Positions 25,616 to 34,383 of a DNA stretch of 64,000 bases are shown here, in pieces. Each line of letters begins with the position of its first letter. The stretch's first letter is position 1. The notes beneath the pieces are model-generated. The model did no database searches. It saw nothing but the letters and a program-made list of their open reading frames with translations, and was not told the DNA's origin. A program made the position numbers and the translations under genes. Source of the DNA: Streptomyces apocyni (lineage in GTDB: Bacteria; Actinomycetota; Actinomycetes; Streptomycetales; Streptomycetaceae); contig NZ_WHOM01000068.1 in NCBI RefSeq assembly GCF_009739465.1, positions 124,001 through 188,000 on the forward strand. Reading direction: 5' to 3'.

Positions 25616-26395
25616 TCAGATGCGTTCGACCAGGTCGGCGATCGAGTCCACGACCCGGGACGGCCGGAACGGGTACTTGTCGACCTCCTCGGGCCTGGTC
25701 AGCCCGGTCAGGACCAGATAGGTCTTCATCCCGGCCTCAAGACCGGCCAGCACATCGGTGTCCATCCGGTCACCGATCATCGCGCTGGTCTCGGAGTGCG
25801 CCCCGATCGCGTTCAGTCCGGTCCGCATCATCAGCGGGTTGGGCTTGCCCGCGAAATACGGCTCCTTGCCGCTCGCCTTGGTGATCAGCGCGGCCACCGA
25901 GCCGGTGGCGGGCAGCGGGCCCTCCAGGCTGGGTCCTGTCTCGTCGGGGTTGGTGCAGATGAACCGGGCACCGTTCTTGATCAGCCGGACCGCCTTGGTC
26001 ATGGCCTCGAAGCTGTAGGTCCGGGTCTCGCCGAGTACCACGTAATCCGGCTCGGCGTCGGTCAGTACGTAGCCGATGTCGTGCAGCGCCGTCGTCAGAC
26101 CCGCCTCACCGATGACGTACGCGGTGCCGCCCGGACGCTGGTCATCGAGGAACTTCGCGGTGGCCAGGGCCGAGGTCCAGATGTTCTCGACGGGCACGTC
26201 GAGCCCCATCCGCTTCAGCCGTGCGTGCAGGTCACGGGCGGTGTAGATGGAGTTGTTGGTCAGTACGAGAAAGGGCTTGCCGGACTCGCGCAGCCGCTTG
26301 AGGAAGGCGTCGGCGCCAGGGATCGGAACGCCCTCGTGGATGAGGACCCCGTCCATGTCCGTGAGCCAGGATTCGATCGGCTTGCGCTCTCCCAC
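25616..26395 (-). CDS. HAD-IIA family phosphatase (NagD-like)
   Basis: 259 aa, GTG start with GGAG upstream. All class IIA motifs are present: DMDGVL (nucleophile Asp), LTNNS, AGKPNP and GDRMDTDVLAG. NagD-like enzymes dephosphorylate small phospho-compounds such as nucleoside or sugar monophosphates. Its neighbours (a secreted phosphodiesterase upstream, a phosphonatase-like HAD beyond) all deal with phosphorus compounds, but no shared operon is evident and the gap to the next gene is 116 bp. Confidence 0.92.
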   Translation of the reverse strand: MGERKPIESWLTDMDGVLIHEGVPIPGADAFLKRLRESGKPFLVLTNNSIYTARDLHARLKRMGLDVPVENIWTSALATAKFLDDQRPGGTAYVIGEAGLTTALHDIGYVLTDAEPDYVVLGETRTYSFEAMTKAVRLIKNGARFICTNPDETGPSLEGPLPATGSVAALITKASGKEPYFAGKPNPLMMRTGLNAIGAHSETSAMIGDRMDTDVLAGLEAGMKTYLVLTGLTRPEEVDKYPFRPSRVVDSIADLVERI

Positions 26396-26511
26396 TGGAC
26401 TGTTCTCCGCTCTGCGTGGCCGAACTTCGACGCTGTCACCCTAACCGGGCGATGCGGCGAACGGACCCGCCGTTCACCGCACATCTCACCAGGTGATCTG
26501 GGGCCCGGGCC

Positions 26512-28092
26512 TCAGCGGAGCCAGACGTTGTCCACGGTCCAGTACCAGTTGTTGTCGCCGCTGTAGCGGAAGCTGACCTGGACGTCCGTGGCGCCGCTGG
26601 TGTTGAGCGGGATCTCCTGCCACCGCGCGACGGTGTCGGTCGTGTAGGACTTCACCACAGTCGGCGTACCGCCGTCGTACGAGACGAGGACCTCAGCGCG
26701 CTGGCCGGGCTCGTGGCGCAGGTGGGTGCGGAAGCGGAGGCTGCGGGTGGAATCGCCCGCCACGTTCCACTTGGGGCTGATCAAGGTCGAGTCGAAGGTG
26801 CCGGTGTGCGGCTTGTCGTCCCATTCGTCGGAGTCGGCGACGGCGAAGACATCGCGCTGCCGGACGTTCAGTTCACGCCACTGGTCACGCTGGGACGGAG
26901 ACCAGAACTCATCGGTGGCGAAGGTCCAGCCGCGCCACTCGGCGACGCCGCCGCTGCCCATCCGGGAGTTGTCGACGGTCCAGCCCGTGGGCGGGGTGTG
27001 CGTGAAGCCCTTCACCCCGGCCGGGATGTGAGTCTCGTCGACGCGGCCCTGGAGGTTCGGCCGCAGGGTGTCGAAGGCGTCGTGGTCCCTGTCGTCCAGC
27101 GGCTGCCCGTCCAGGCCCGCCGTGGGGACGCCGACGTGCCGCAGGGCAGTGGCGGCGACATCTACGAGGCGGACGTCGTGGCGTACGGAACCGGCCGGGA
27201 TTCCCGCGCCCTTGGCGATGACGAAGGTGCCGCGCTCCTGGGCGTGGGAGCCGCCGTGGCCGCCGGAGTCGGTGTGGCCGTGGTCGGTGGTGACCAGGAT
27301 CTTCCAGTTCTCCTGGGAGTACGTGGGCCGCGCGGTGACGCCGTCGAGTACCTGGCCGACGAGCTTGTCCACGGTGGCGATCGTGTCCAGGTAACGCTGG
27401 CTCGCGGCCCCGTAGTTGTGGCCCGCGATGTCCACCTCGCCGAGGTACACGAAGGCGGCGTCCGGGTCACCGTTCTTCAGTTCGGTGGCGGCCGCCGCCG
27501 CGATCTTCGGGTCCTCTACGTCGTAGCCGTTGGCGTCGCCCTTGAGGCTGAGCCGCTTGTCGATCTTCGAGCCGAAGATCGGGCCGCCCTTGTCCGACGA
27601 GGTGATCGGCTCCCAGTCGGCGGCCGCGTAGGTGTTGAGCGACGGCTTGGCGTTCTCGATGCGGGTGAGGAAGTCGGGGTAGGCGCCGAACCGCTTGCCG
27701 GAGAAGGAGTTGTCCGTCACGCCGTGCTGGTCGGGCCAGACGCCGGTGGCGACCGTGGACCAGCCGGGACCGGATGAGGTGGCGGCCATGGGCCGCGCGT
27801 ACAGCAGGGATTCGGCGGTCAGGCCCTCGGCCATCAGCTTCCGCAGGCGGGGCGCGTCGGCCTGCTTGGACCGGTCGAGGTTGACCCCGTCGAGGCCGAT
27901 GACCAGCACCTTGTCGGTACGGGCTGTGGGGGCGGCGGCCGGGGCGGCGGCCGGGGCGGCGGTCGGTGCGGCGGTCGGTGCGGCGGTCGGTGCGGCGGTG
28001 GCTCCGCCCGCGGTGAGCTGGACCGTGCCTGCGAACAGGACGGCCGCGGTGGCGGTCAGGGCCAGGGTGCGGCCGCGTCTGAGCTGGGGCAT
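26512..28092 (-). CDS. Secreted alkaline-phosphatase-superfamily phosphodiesterase
   Basis: 526 aa, ATG with GGAGGAG upstream. Signal peptide to about residue 33, then a tandem APTA/APAA repeat (residues ~34-56). The nucleotide pyrophosphatase/phosphodiesterase domain follows, with metal ligands in VLVIGLDGVN, Thr/Ser nucleophile region MAATSSGPGW, GEVDIAGHNYG and TTDHGHTDSGGHGG. A C-terminal beta-rich domain (residues ~375-526, ending NNWYWTVDNVWLR) looks like a carbohydrate-binding module. The superfamily also contains phosphonoacetate hydrolase. A 19-bp motif 102 bp upstream matches one before the phosphonate-type operon, so it may belong to that regulon. Confidence 0.88.
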   Translation of the reverse strand: MPQLRRGRTLALTATAAVLFAGTVQLTAGGATAAPTAAPTAAPTAAPAAAPAAAPTARTDKVLVIGLDGVNLDRSKQADAPRLRKLMAEGLTAESLLYARPMAATSSGPGWSTVATGVWPDQHGVTDNSFSGKRFGAYPDFLTRIENAKPSLNTYAAADWEPITSSDKGGPIFGSKIDKRLSLKGDANGYDVEDPKIAAAAATELKNGDPDAAFVYLGEVDIAGHNYGAASQRYLDTIATVDKLVGQVLDGVTARPTYSQENWKILVTTDHGHTDSGGHGGSHAQERGTFVIAKGAGIPAGSVRHDVRLVDVAATALRHVGVPTAGLDGQPLDDRDHDAFDTLRPNLQGRVDETHIPAGVKGFTHTPPTGWTVDNSRMGSGGVAEWRGWTFATDEFWSPSQRDQWRELNVRQRDVFAVADSDEWDDKPHTGTFDSTLISPKWNVAGDSTRSLRFRTHLRHEPGQRAEVLVSYDGGTPTVVKSYTTDTVARWQEIPLNTSGATDVQVSFRYSGDNNWYWTVDNVWLR

Positions 28093-28193
28093 GGACTCGT
28101 ACTCCTCCGTGGTGGGGGTGAGAGGGACGGGCCGGTCCGCACGGGAGCGGGAGCGGAGGCGGGAGCGGAAGCGGACCGCGTTGGCGAACTCCT

Positions 28194-28212
28194 GTTTGGA
28201 CCAGACCCGTTA
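28194..28212 (-). promoter_or_regulatory. Putative GntR/UTRA operator, site 1 (upstream of the phosphodiesterase gene)
   Basis: Minus strand reads TAACGGGTCTGGTCCAAAC, matching 15 of 19 bases with the site at 30295-30313. The core GGTCTGGTCC resembles the HutC/DasR-family palindrome GGTCTAGACC with two changes. Confidence 0.6.
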
Positions 28213-28305
28213 CCTTGGCGCCGCGGGCCGACGCTGTCCAGATCCTCGGCGGCGTCGATGGCGACGGGGTTACCGCTCAGCTGCCGGTCGCCGACCTCCA
28301 GGCGT

Positions 28306-28347
28306 CGATGTACGTGTCGCGTGCCGCGATGTACGTGTCGTATGCCG
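28306..28347. repeat. 21-bp direct repeat, two units
   Basis: CGATGTACGTGTCG(C/T)(G/A)TGCCG occurs twice in exact tandem with two mismatches, in the space after the phosphonatase-like gene. Confidence 0.75.
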
Positions 28348-28351
28348 CTGG

Positions 28352-29107
28352 TCATCGGCTGAAACCGGCGAGCAGCGCGGGCAGTTCGGCTACCGAGTCG
28401 AGTACGTGGGTGGCCCCGCCCGCCCTCAGGTGCCGCTCGTCGTGCGCGCCCGTCCGCACTCCGGCGACGATCCCGGCCCCGGCGCGGCAGCCGGAGCGCA
28501 TGTCGTAGACCGTGTCACCGGCGACGGCGATCTCCCGTACGCCATCGGCGGCCCCGGTGCGCAGCAGCGCGGCCAGCACCATGTCCGGGTAGGGCCGTCC
28601 GCGCCCGCCCGCGTCGGCCGGGCACAGGGTGAGTGTCACCAGGTCGCGCCAGCCGAGGGCGCCGAGGATCGCGTCCTGGGTGACGCGGGCGAAGCCGGTG
28701 GTGAGGACGACGGTGCGGCCCGCGTCCTGGAGTTGCTCGATCGCCTCGCGGGCGCCGGGAATCGGAGCGACCCTGCCACCGTCGACGAGGTCGCCGTACG
28801 CGGCCTCGAAGACGGTGTTGGCGCGCTGGGCGAGCGTCTCGTCGCCGAAGAGGTGCCGGAAGACGGAGATCTTGGACTCGCCCATGGTGGCGCGTACGTA
28901 GTCCAGCTTCTCGGCGTGGTCCGGGGAGCCCGGGGTGATGCCGAGCCGCTCGGCGGCGCGCGAGAAGGCCTGCTCGACGAGGCCGCCGTCGGCGACGGTG
29001 GTGCCTGCCATGTCGAGCACGACGAGCTTGATGTCGGTCTTGCTGTAGGTCTTGATGTCGATGTTGATGGCGGTGCGCTGGGGTTCCTCGGTCAACTCGC
29101 TCACCAT
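28352..29107 (-). CDS. Phosphonatase-like HAD hydrolase (TIGR03351-type)
   Basis: 251 aa from ATG 29107, which overlaps the oxidase stop by 7 bp. Nucleophile Asp32 lies in LDMAGTTVADGG, and the late motif GDTVYDMRSG carries the metal ligands. The cap-domain segment ATMGESK places Lys79 at the spacing of the Schiff-base lysine of phosphonoacetaldehyde hydrolase (MGxxK). Known family members cleave C-P bonds of phosphonoacetaldehyde-like substrates and are encoded beside TIGR03364-type FAD oxidases, as here. Substrate remains inferred. Confidence 0.86.
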   Translation of the reverse strand: MVSELTEEPQRTAINIDIKTYSKTDIKLVVLDMAGTTVADGGLVEQAFSRAAERLGITPGSPDHAEKLDYVRATMGESKISVFRHLFGDETLAQRANTVFEAAYGDLVDGGRVAPIPGAREAIEQLQDAGRTVVLTTGFARVTQDAILGALGWRDLVTLTLCPADAGGRGRPYPDMVLAALLRTGAADGVREIAVAGDTVYDMRSGCRAGAGIVAGVRTGAHDERHLRAGGATHVLDSVAELPALLAGFSR

Positions 29108-30222
29108 CCCAGTTCGTTGGCGGTCGTCTCGGCGATCACCGGAGAACAGGTCATGCCGCGCCCGCCGGGCCCGGTGACCAGCCACACCCCGTCGCGTACC
29201 TGCTGGCGGTGCACCACTCGGGTGGTGTCCACGCACTGCGCGTACACCCCGGCCCAGCGGCGGCGGATCTTCGGCAGCGGGCGCCCCAGGAAGGACGCGA
29301 CGACCTCGGCGAGGTGGTCGTACGGGTCCTCCAGTACGTCGAACGCGAAGGGGTGCTCGTACGCGTGGGTGTCGCCGATGGTCAGTCCGCCGTCGCGGCG
29401 CTGGACCATGAGGAGCTGCATCTTGTACGCGGCGGCGGTCGGCGTCTGCGCCTGGACGGCGGCGAGTTCGTCGAGCGCGGGCGAGCGGTACGCCGGGTAG
29501 TAGCGGAAGCTGTCGGCGTCGGCGACGGAGGTGGTGAGCGGTTCGCCGAGCGGGTCGGTCTGCATCATCTGGAGCCGGACCCGGCGTACGGGCAGGTCCG
29601 GGGCCAGCTCACGGACCAGGCCGCCGAGCGCGGCACCCGTACACAGGACCACGGCGTCACCGGTGTGCACCTCGCCGTGGTCGTCCCGTACCGCGCGCTC
29701 GCCGATGACCTCGCGGACTTCCCTGCCAGGCAGGAACGTATAGCTGCCAGATGCCAGCAAGGCCTTACGGAGAGCGAGTTGGGCGGTGCGCGGTTCCACG
29801 GCCGCGTCCCGCTCGCACCACAGGGCGCCGGTGAACTCGCCGCGCAGCGCCGGGTTGACCTCGCGCGCCTGGTCGGCGGTGAGCAACTCGTAGCCGCGTG
29901 CCGCCGCGTCGTCACGGGCCAACGCGGCCTCGGCGACGGCGCGTTCCCGTTCGTCGCGTACCAGGGTGAGCGAGCCGTTGGCCCGGAAGCCCAGCGCGGG
30001 GACGCGTGCGCCGATGCTCTCCCACAACTCCCGGGCGCGTAGGGCGGTGTGCAGCTCTTCACCGCCCGCCCGGCCACTGACCCATATCTGACCGAAGTTG
30101 CGCAGACTCGCTCCGCGGGCCTCGGCCTCTCGCTCGATCTGGACGACCTGATGGCCGCGTTCGACTGCGTGCCAGGCGTGCAGGGTTCCCACCACACCGG
30201 CTCCTACGACGATGACTCTCAC
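29101..30222 (-). CDS. FAD-dependent amine oxidase-like enzyme of the phosphonate-type unit (TIGR03364-type)
   Basis: 373 aa from GTG 30222 (GAGGAA about 12 bp upstream); the frame extends to 30294 without support. It opens directly with the FAD-binding VIVVGAGVVGTLHAW Rossmann motif and ends with 'VWLVTGPGGRGMTCSPVIAE', the glycine-oxidase/DAO layout. In this gene neighbourhood such enzymes are proposed to deaminate aminoalkylphosphonates, giving the aldehyde that the HAD partner cleaves. The two genes are coupled by overlap. The operator-like motif at 30295-30313 is 73 bp upstream. Confidence 0.87.
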   Translation of the reverse strand: MRVIVVGAGVVGTLHAWHAVERGHQVVQIEREAEARGASLRNFGQIWVSGRAGGEELHTALRARELWESIGARVPALGFRANGSLTLVRDERERAVAEAALARDDAAARGYELLTADQAREVNPALRGEFTGALWCERDAAVEPRTAQLALRKALLASGSYTFLPGREVREVIGERAVRDDHGEVHTGDAVVLCTGAALGGLVRELAPDLPVRRVRLQMMQTDPLGEPLTTSVADADSFRYYPAYRSPALDELAAVQAQTPTAAAYKMQLLMVQRRDGGLTIGDTHAYEHPFAFDVLEDPYDHLAEVVASFLGRPLPKIRRRWAGVYAQCVDTTRVVHRQQVRDGVWLVTGPGGRGMTCSPVIAETTANELGW

Positions 30223-30294
30223 GGCGGCAACGTTCCTCGGAGCCGGTGGCCCGCCGGGGGCCGGTCGCCAACGGGTCGGTGAACGGGCACCCAA

Positions 30295-30313
30295 ATTCGG
30301 CCTAGACCCGTTA
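30295..30313 (-). promoter_or_regulatory. Putative GntR/UTRA operator, site 2 (upstream of the oxidase-HAD operon)
   Basis: Minus strand reads TAACGGGTCTAGGCCGAAT. The core GGTCTAGGCC differs by one base from the HutC-subfamily palindrome GGTCTAGACC. It lies between the GntR gene stop (30351) and the oxidase start (30222). Confidence 0.65.
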
Positions 30314-30350
30314 TGTTTCTGTGATCAAGCAGGGCATCTCCTCGGCCTAG

Positions 30351-31115
30351 CTAGCCCTGCCGTCCCAGGCGCGCCGTAAAGCTGAAGCGGTCGCCGCGGA
30401 ACAGCGTGCGCACCCGCTCCAGCCGCTTGCCGTCCGTGTCCCGTGAGGTGCGGTGGATCAGCAGCATGGGAAGCGCGGGCGGGGTACCGATCAGCAACGC
30501 CTCGCGCGGCGTCGCGAGGACGGTCTCGATCCGCTCGTCCGCGTCGCCGAAGGCGATCCCGAGCCGGTCGTGCAGGTAGGAGTAGAAGGACAAGTCGGGT
30601 GAGAACTCGACGTCGAGCCGCGGCACCCGGTCCACGGGCACGTATGTGCTCTCCAGGCCCACCCGCTCATCGTCCGCGAGCAGCACCCGCTCCATGTGCC
30701 ATACGGGGCGGCCGCGTTCGACGCCGAGCTCCTCGGCCAGCGCGTCCTGGCACGGGAAGCGGTCCAGGGAGATCAGGGTGCGCCCCGGGCTGAGTCCTTG
30801 GCGGCGTACGCCTTCGGTGTAGCTGGCGAGGGCGAGCGGCTGCTCCAGCTTGGGCCCGGCGACCACGGTGCCGCGGCCGTGCCGCCGTAGCCGCCCTTCC
30901 AGGAGCAGGTCACGCAGGGCCTGCCGTACGGTCTCCCGCGCCACCTCGTAACGCAGGGCGAGTTCGCGTTCGGTGGGCAGCGTCCCACCCTCGCCCAACT
31001 CGTCGAGCAGGGCGGCGACCCGCGCCTTCACCGCGTAGTACTTGGGGATGCGGCCGTGCTCCGGGATGCCTGCCCGCACCGGTGCGCCGGGGTGCTGGTC
31101 GTTCGGGTAGTCCAC
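30351..31115 (-). CDS. GntR-family (HutC/UTRA) transcriptional regulator
   Basis: 254 aa from GTG 31115, chosen because TACAGT sits exactly 7 bases before it, the actinobacterial -10 of a leaderless transcript; a GTG at 31124 inside that hexamer is unlikely. Residues ~25-95 are the winged helix (LPTERELALRYEVARETVRQAL). Residues ~105-250 are the UTRA effector domain. The gene lies directly upstream of the oxidase-HAD operon, and the 19-bp motif found there and before the phosphodiesterase gene resembles operators of this subfamily. It probably represses until a phosphonate-derived ligand binds. Confidence 0.9.
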   Translation of the reverse strand: MDYPNDQHPGAPVRAGIPEHGRIPKYYAVKARVAALLDELGEGGTLPTERELALRYEVARETVRQALRDLLLEGRLRRHGRGTVVAGPKLEQPLALASYTEGVRRQGLSPGRTLISLDRFPCQDALAEELGVERGRPVWHMERVLLADDERVGLESTYVPVDRVPRLDVEFSPDLSFYSYLHDRLGIAFGDADERIETVLATPREALLIGTPPALPMLLIHRTSRDTDGKRLERVRTLFRGDRFSFTARLGRQG

Positions 31116-31162
31116 GGGGGGCACTGTAGGCGGTGATCGGAAACGGTACGGAAACGGCCGGT

Positions 31163-32059
31163 TCAGCGCCTCTGGAAGCGCGAGGTCCGTACGACCAGGG
31201 CACCGGCGCCGACGAGGAAGGCGCTGAGGGCGGCCCAGGCCCAGACCGCGAGCGGCGGGCCACCGGGGCCCGTATCGGCGAGCTGCGTCGGCGGGTGCTC
31301 CGCGCCCGGTCGGGAGCCGGTGCGATCGTCGCCGTCCTGGTCGCTGCCGCTTTCCTCGCTCTCGCTGGCGCTGCCGCCTTCCTCGCTCTCGCTGGCGCTG
31401 GGGCTTTCGCTGGCCTCGCGGTCGGTGATGGTGAACGGGTAGGCCTTGGACTGGCCGACCCAGTCGCCGTCGTCGTCGCGGCGCTGGATCAGCGCGGCGC
31501 GGGCTACCACCTGGTGGGGCCAGGTGGTCGGGGCGAACGCGAGGCGCACCGGCACGTCCACGGTCTCACCCGGCGCGATGGTGAAGCCGGGGAAGCCGTC
31601 GTCGAAGACGCCGATGTTCTCGTCCCGGTCGGTGTGCTCGAAGGTGACGGGCCGCCAGCGATCGCCCTCGCGGAACTCCAGCTTCGGCTGGCGGGGGTCC
31701 AGGGTGCGCTCCTCGTCGACGAGTACGAGGATCGGGTGGATGTTGTCGCAGGTGGTTTCGGTGGTGTTGGTGAGCGCGACGGTCCACCGCTGAGCGGCCG
31801 CTCCCGGGTGATACGTGTCCGGCTCGCCCTCGATGCTGGTCGTGACGGGGAAGTCGTCGTCGCCCTCGGCGGTGAGGCACTCGGCGGTGGGCTGCGCGGT
31901 CAGCCGGTCTCCGTCAACCTGTCTGCCTGCACCGGCAGCCTGTCTGCCTGCGTCAGCGTGTCTGCCTCCGTCAGCGGCGGCGACTGACGGCGCGGCAGCC
32001 GTGAGGGGGGCCGTGAGCGTGGCGGCGAGGCAGAGGACGAGGGCGCTGCACAGTCGCAT
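31163..32059 (-). CDS. Cell-wall-anchored protein with LADTG sortase-E signal
   Basis: 298 aa. Signal peptide to about residue 25 (LTAAAPSVAAAD), a central beta-rich domain (residues ~55-215) with cysteines in TAECLTAE and TTCDNIHP, then a Ser/Glu-rich stalk (SASESEE repeats). The C-terminus has LADTG, a hydrophobic helix (AVWAWAALSAFLVGAGALVV) and RFQRR. LAxTG is the signal recognised by Streptomyces class E sortases; one is encoded 4.5 kb away at 35721-36551. Function of the exposed domain is unknown. Confidence 0.87.
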   Translation of the reverse strand: MRLCSALVLCLAATLTAPLTAAAPSVAAADGGRHADAGRQAAGAGRQVDGDRLTAQPTAECLTAEGDDDFPVTTSIEGEPDTYHPGAAAQRWTVALTNTTETTCDNIHPILVLVDEERTLDPRQPKLEFREGDRWRPVTFEHTDRDENIGVFDDGFPGFTIAPGETVDVPVRLAFAPTTWPHQVVARAALIQRRDDDGDWVGQSKAYPFTITDREASESPSASESEEGGSASESEESGSDQDGDDRTGSRPGAEHPPTQLADTGPGGPPLAVWAWAALSAFLVGAGALVVRTSRFQRR

Positions 32060-32267
32060 ACAGAGAGGGCCTTTGCTGATCGCGGAACGGGCACCTTTCG
32101 TGATGCCCGAGACCCTGCCACGCGTGGGCCGCCGTTCCGGTACACCATGCCCCTGTTCGTCCGTTCAGATACCGAATCTCCCACGATCAACGTATTTCCC
32201 ACCCACTCGGTTTGGCGGACGGCACCGCCCCCGCTCATCCCCCACGGCGCCTGCTTAAGTGGCACCC

Positions 32268-33362
32268 ATGAGTGCTGCCTCCCCCACCCCACCCCCGCTC
32301 CGTGTCGGTCTGATCGGCTACGGCCTGGCGGGCTCCGTCTTCCACGCCCCGCTGATCGCCGCCGTCGACGGCCTTGAGCTCGATACCGTCGTCACATCGA
32401 ACCCGGAGCGGCAGGCCCAGGCGCGGGCCGAGCACGGCGACGACCTGCGCTGCGTGGCGTCACCCGACGCGCTGTGGGACCGGGCCGACGCACTCGACCT
32501 GGTGGTCATCGCCTCCCCCAACAAGACCCATGTACCGCTGGCCCAGGCGGCACTCAAGGCGGGCCTGCCGGTCGTGGTGGACAAGCCGCTGGCGGGTTCG
32601 GCGGCCGAGGCGCGGCAGCTCGGGGCGCTCGCGGACGAGCGGGGGCTACTGCTGTCCGTGTTCCAGAACCGCCGCTGGGACAACGACTTCCTCACCCTCC
32701 AGCGGCTGATGGCCGACGGCGAGCTCGGCGACGTACAGCGCTTTGAGTCGCGGTTCGAGCGGTGGCGGCCGCAGCCCAAGGGCGGCTGGCGTGAGTCGGG
32801 CGATCCGGAGGAGATCGGCGGGCTGCTGTTCGACCTGGGCAGCCATGTGGTCGACCAGGCGTTGGTGCTGTTCGGCCCGGTTGCCTCGGTCTACGCGGAG
32901 TCGGACGTACGCCGCCCGGGAGCCGAGGCCGACGACGACACCTTCTTCGCGCTCACGCACACCTCGGGCGTGCGCTCCCATCTGTACGTCTCCGCCACGA
33001 CCGCCCAGCTCGGCCCGCGTTTCCGGGTGCTCGGCTCGCGGGCGGGGTACGTCAAGTACGCGCTTGACCCCCAGGAGGCGGAGCTGCGCGAGGGCAAGCG
33101 TCCCGGTCGTCCCGGTGAGGACTGGGGCGTGGAGCCGGAGGAGCGGTGGGGCCGGGTCGGCTCGGGTGAGTCCCCGCTGACGGGTGGCGGCCGCGTGGTT
33201 CCGACGCTGCCGGGTGACTATCCGGCGTACTACGCGGCGATCGTCGCGGCCCTGCGCGAGGGCGGGCCGAACCCGGTCACGGCGACGGAGGCGGCGGCGA
33301 CGCTGGCGGTGCTGGAGGCGGCGCGGGAGTCGGCGCGGGCGGGGGTGACGGTGGCGCTCTGA
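32268..33362 (+). CDS. Gfo/Idh/MocA-family NAD(P)-dependent oxidoreductase
   Basis: 364 aa from ATG 32268. TTAAGT lies exactly 7 bases upstream, so the transcript is probably leaderless; a GTG at 32259 would fall inside that hexamer. Residues ~12-130 are the Rossmann domain (VGLIGYGLAGSVFHAPLI). VVVDKPLAG is the conserved E/D-K-P motif, and GGLLFDLGSHVVDQAL holds the catalytic-type Asp/His. Family members oxidise or reduce sugars and cyclitols. Substrate is not readable. It diverges from the LADTG gene. Confidence 0.92.
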   Translation: MSAASPTPPPLRVGLIGYGLAGSVFHAPLIAAVDGLELDTVVTSNPERQAQARAEHGDDLRCVASPDALWDRADALDLVVIASPNKTHVPLAQAALKAGLPVVVDKPLAGSAAEARQLGALADERGLLLSVFQNRRWDNDFLTLQRLMADGELGDVQRFESRFERWRPQPKGGWRESGDPEEIGGLLFDLGSHVVDQALVLFGPVASVYAESDVRRPGAEADDDTFFALTHTSGVRSHLYVSATTAQLGPRFRVLGSRAGYVKYALDPQEAELREGKRPGRPGEDWGVEPEERWGRVGSGESPLTGGGRVVPTLPGDYPAYYAAIVAALREGGPNPVTATEAAATLAVLEAARESARAGVTVAL

Positions 33363-33387
33363 GCGCGAACAGAGTTCGGGCAGAGTT

Positions 33388-33418
33388 GGGGGAGTGTGGG
33401 GCAGCCCCACACTCCCCC
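33388..33418. terminator. Bidirectional 14-bp hairpin between convergent genes
   Basis: GGGGGAGTGTGGGG and its exact complement around CAG, between the oxidoreductase stop (33362) and the FAH-family stop (33424). Confidence 0.88.
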
Positions 33419-33423
33419 GCCCC

Positions 33424-34281
33424 TCAGGCCTGCTTGAGCTCCTGCCGCTGGCGCCCGAGACCTTCGATCTCCAGCTCCACCACATCGCCGCCGCGCAGGA
33501 ACGGCTTGGGCTCGGGCTGCCCCATCGCCACACCCGCGGGCGTACCGGTGTTGATCACATCACCCGGGTACAGCGTCATGAACTGGCTGACATAGCGCAC
33601 GACCTCCGCGACCGGGAAGATCTGGTCGCTGGTGTTCCCGTCCTGCTTCAGCTCGCCGTTGACCCAGAGCTTCAGCCCGAGCGCCTGCGGGTCGGGTACC
33701 TCGTCGGCGGTCACCAGCCAGGGCCCCAGCGGGTTGAACGTCTCGCAGTTCTTCCCCTTGTCCCAGGTGCCGCCGCGCTCGATCTGCCACTCCCGCTCAG
33801 AGACGTCGTTGGCCACCGCGTACCCGGCGACATGCGCGAGCGCCTCGTCGGCCGAGTCCAGGTAGCGAGCGGTGCGCCCGATGACGACGGCGAGCTCCAC
33901 CTCCCAGTCCGTCTTCACGGACTTACGCGGGACCAGCACGGTGTCGTTCGGCCCGATGACCGTGTCCGGGGCCTTGAAGAAGACGATCGGCTCGGCCGGG
34001 GTCGCCGCGCCGGTCTCGGCCGCGTGATCGTGGTAGTTCAGCCCGATGCACACGACCTTGCCGATCCGGCCGAGCGGCGGACCGATCCGCAGCCCTTCGG
34101 CGTCCAGCGCGGGCAGCGTGCCCGCGGCGGCGGCCTCTCGCACCCGGGCCAGCGCGGACGGGTCGGAGAGGAGCTCTCCGTCGATCTCGGGAACCAGTTC
34201 CGACAGGTCGCGCAGGACACCGTCCTGGTCGAGCAGCGCCGGGCGCTCAGCCCCCACCGCTCCGACTCGCAGCAACTTCAT
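33424..34281 (-). CDS. Fumarylacetoacetate hydrolase family protein
   Basis: 285 aa, ATG with GGGAG upstream. The core has KVVCIGLNYHDHAAE, EPIVFFKAPDTVIGP, DWEVELAVVIG (acidic metal ligands) and VINTGTPAGVA. FAH-family enzymes hydrolyse or decarboxylate acyl-pyruvate-like and oxo-acid compounds with Mg2+. The ~70-residue N-terminal extension is common in the catabolic 2-hydroxyhepta-dienedioate isomerase / ureidoglycolate lyase-annotated branch. No pathway partner is adjacent. Confidence 0.92.
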   Translation of the reverse strand: MKLLRVGAVGAERPALLDQDGVLRDLSELVPEIDGELLSDPSALARVREAAAAGTLPALDAEGLRIGPPLGRIGKVVCIGLNYHDHAAETGAATPAEPIVFFKAPDTVIGPNDTVLVPRKSVKTDWEVELAVVIGRTARYLDSADEALAHVAGYAVANDVSEREWQIERGGTWDKGKNCETFNPLGPWLVTADEVPDPQALGLKLWVNGELKQDGNTSDQIFPVAEVVRYVSQFMTLYPGDVINTGTPAGVAMGQPEPKPFLRGGDVVELEIEGLGRQRQELKQA

Positions 34282-34383
34282 TGTTCACACTCCCCTGGTC
34301 ACCACTGGGGCCGATGGGGTGCGGCCATCGGAGGGTGGTTTGGCTGATCCTCCAGGTTGGCTGTCCACTCCGCAAGACCCTGT

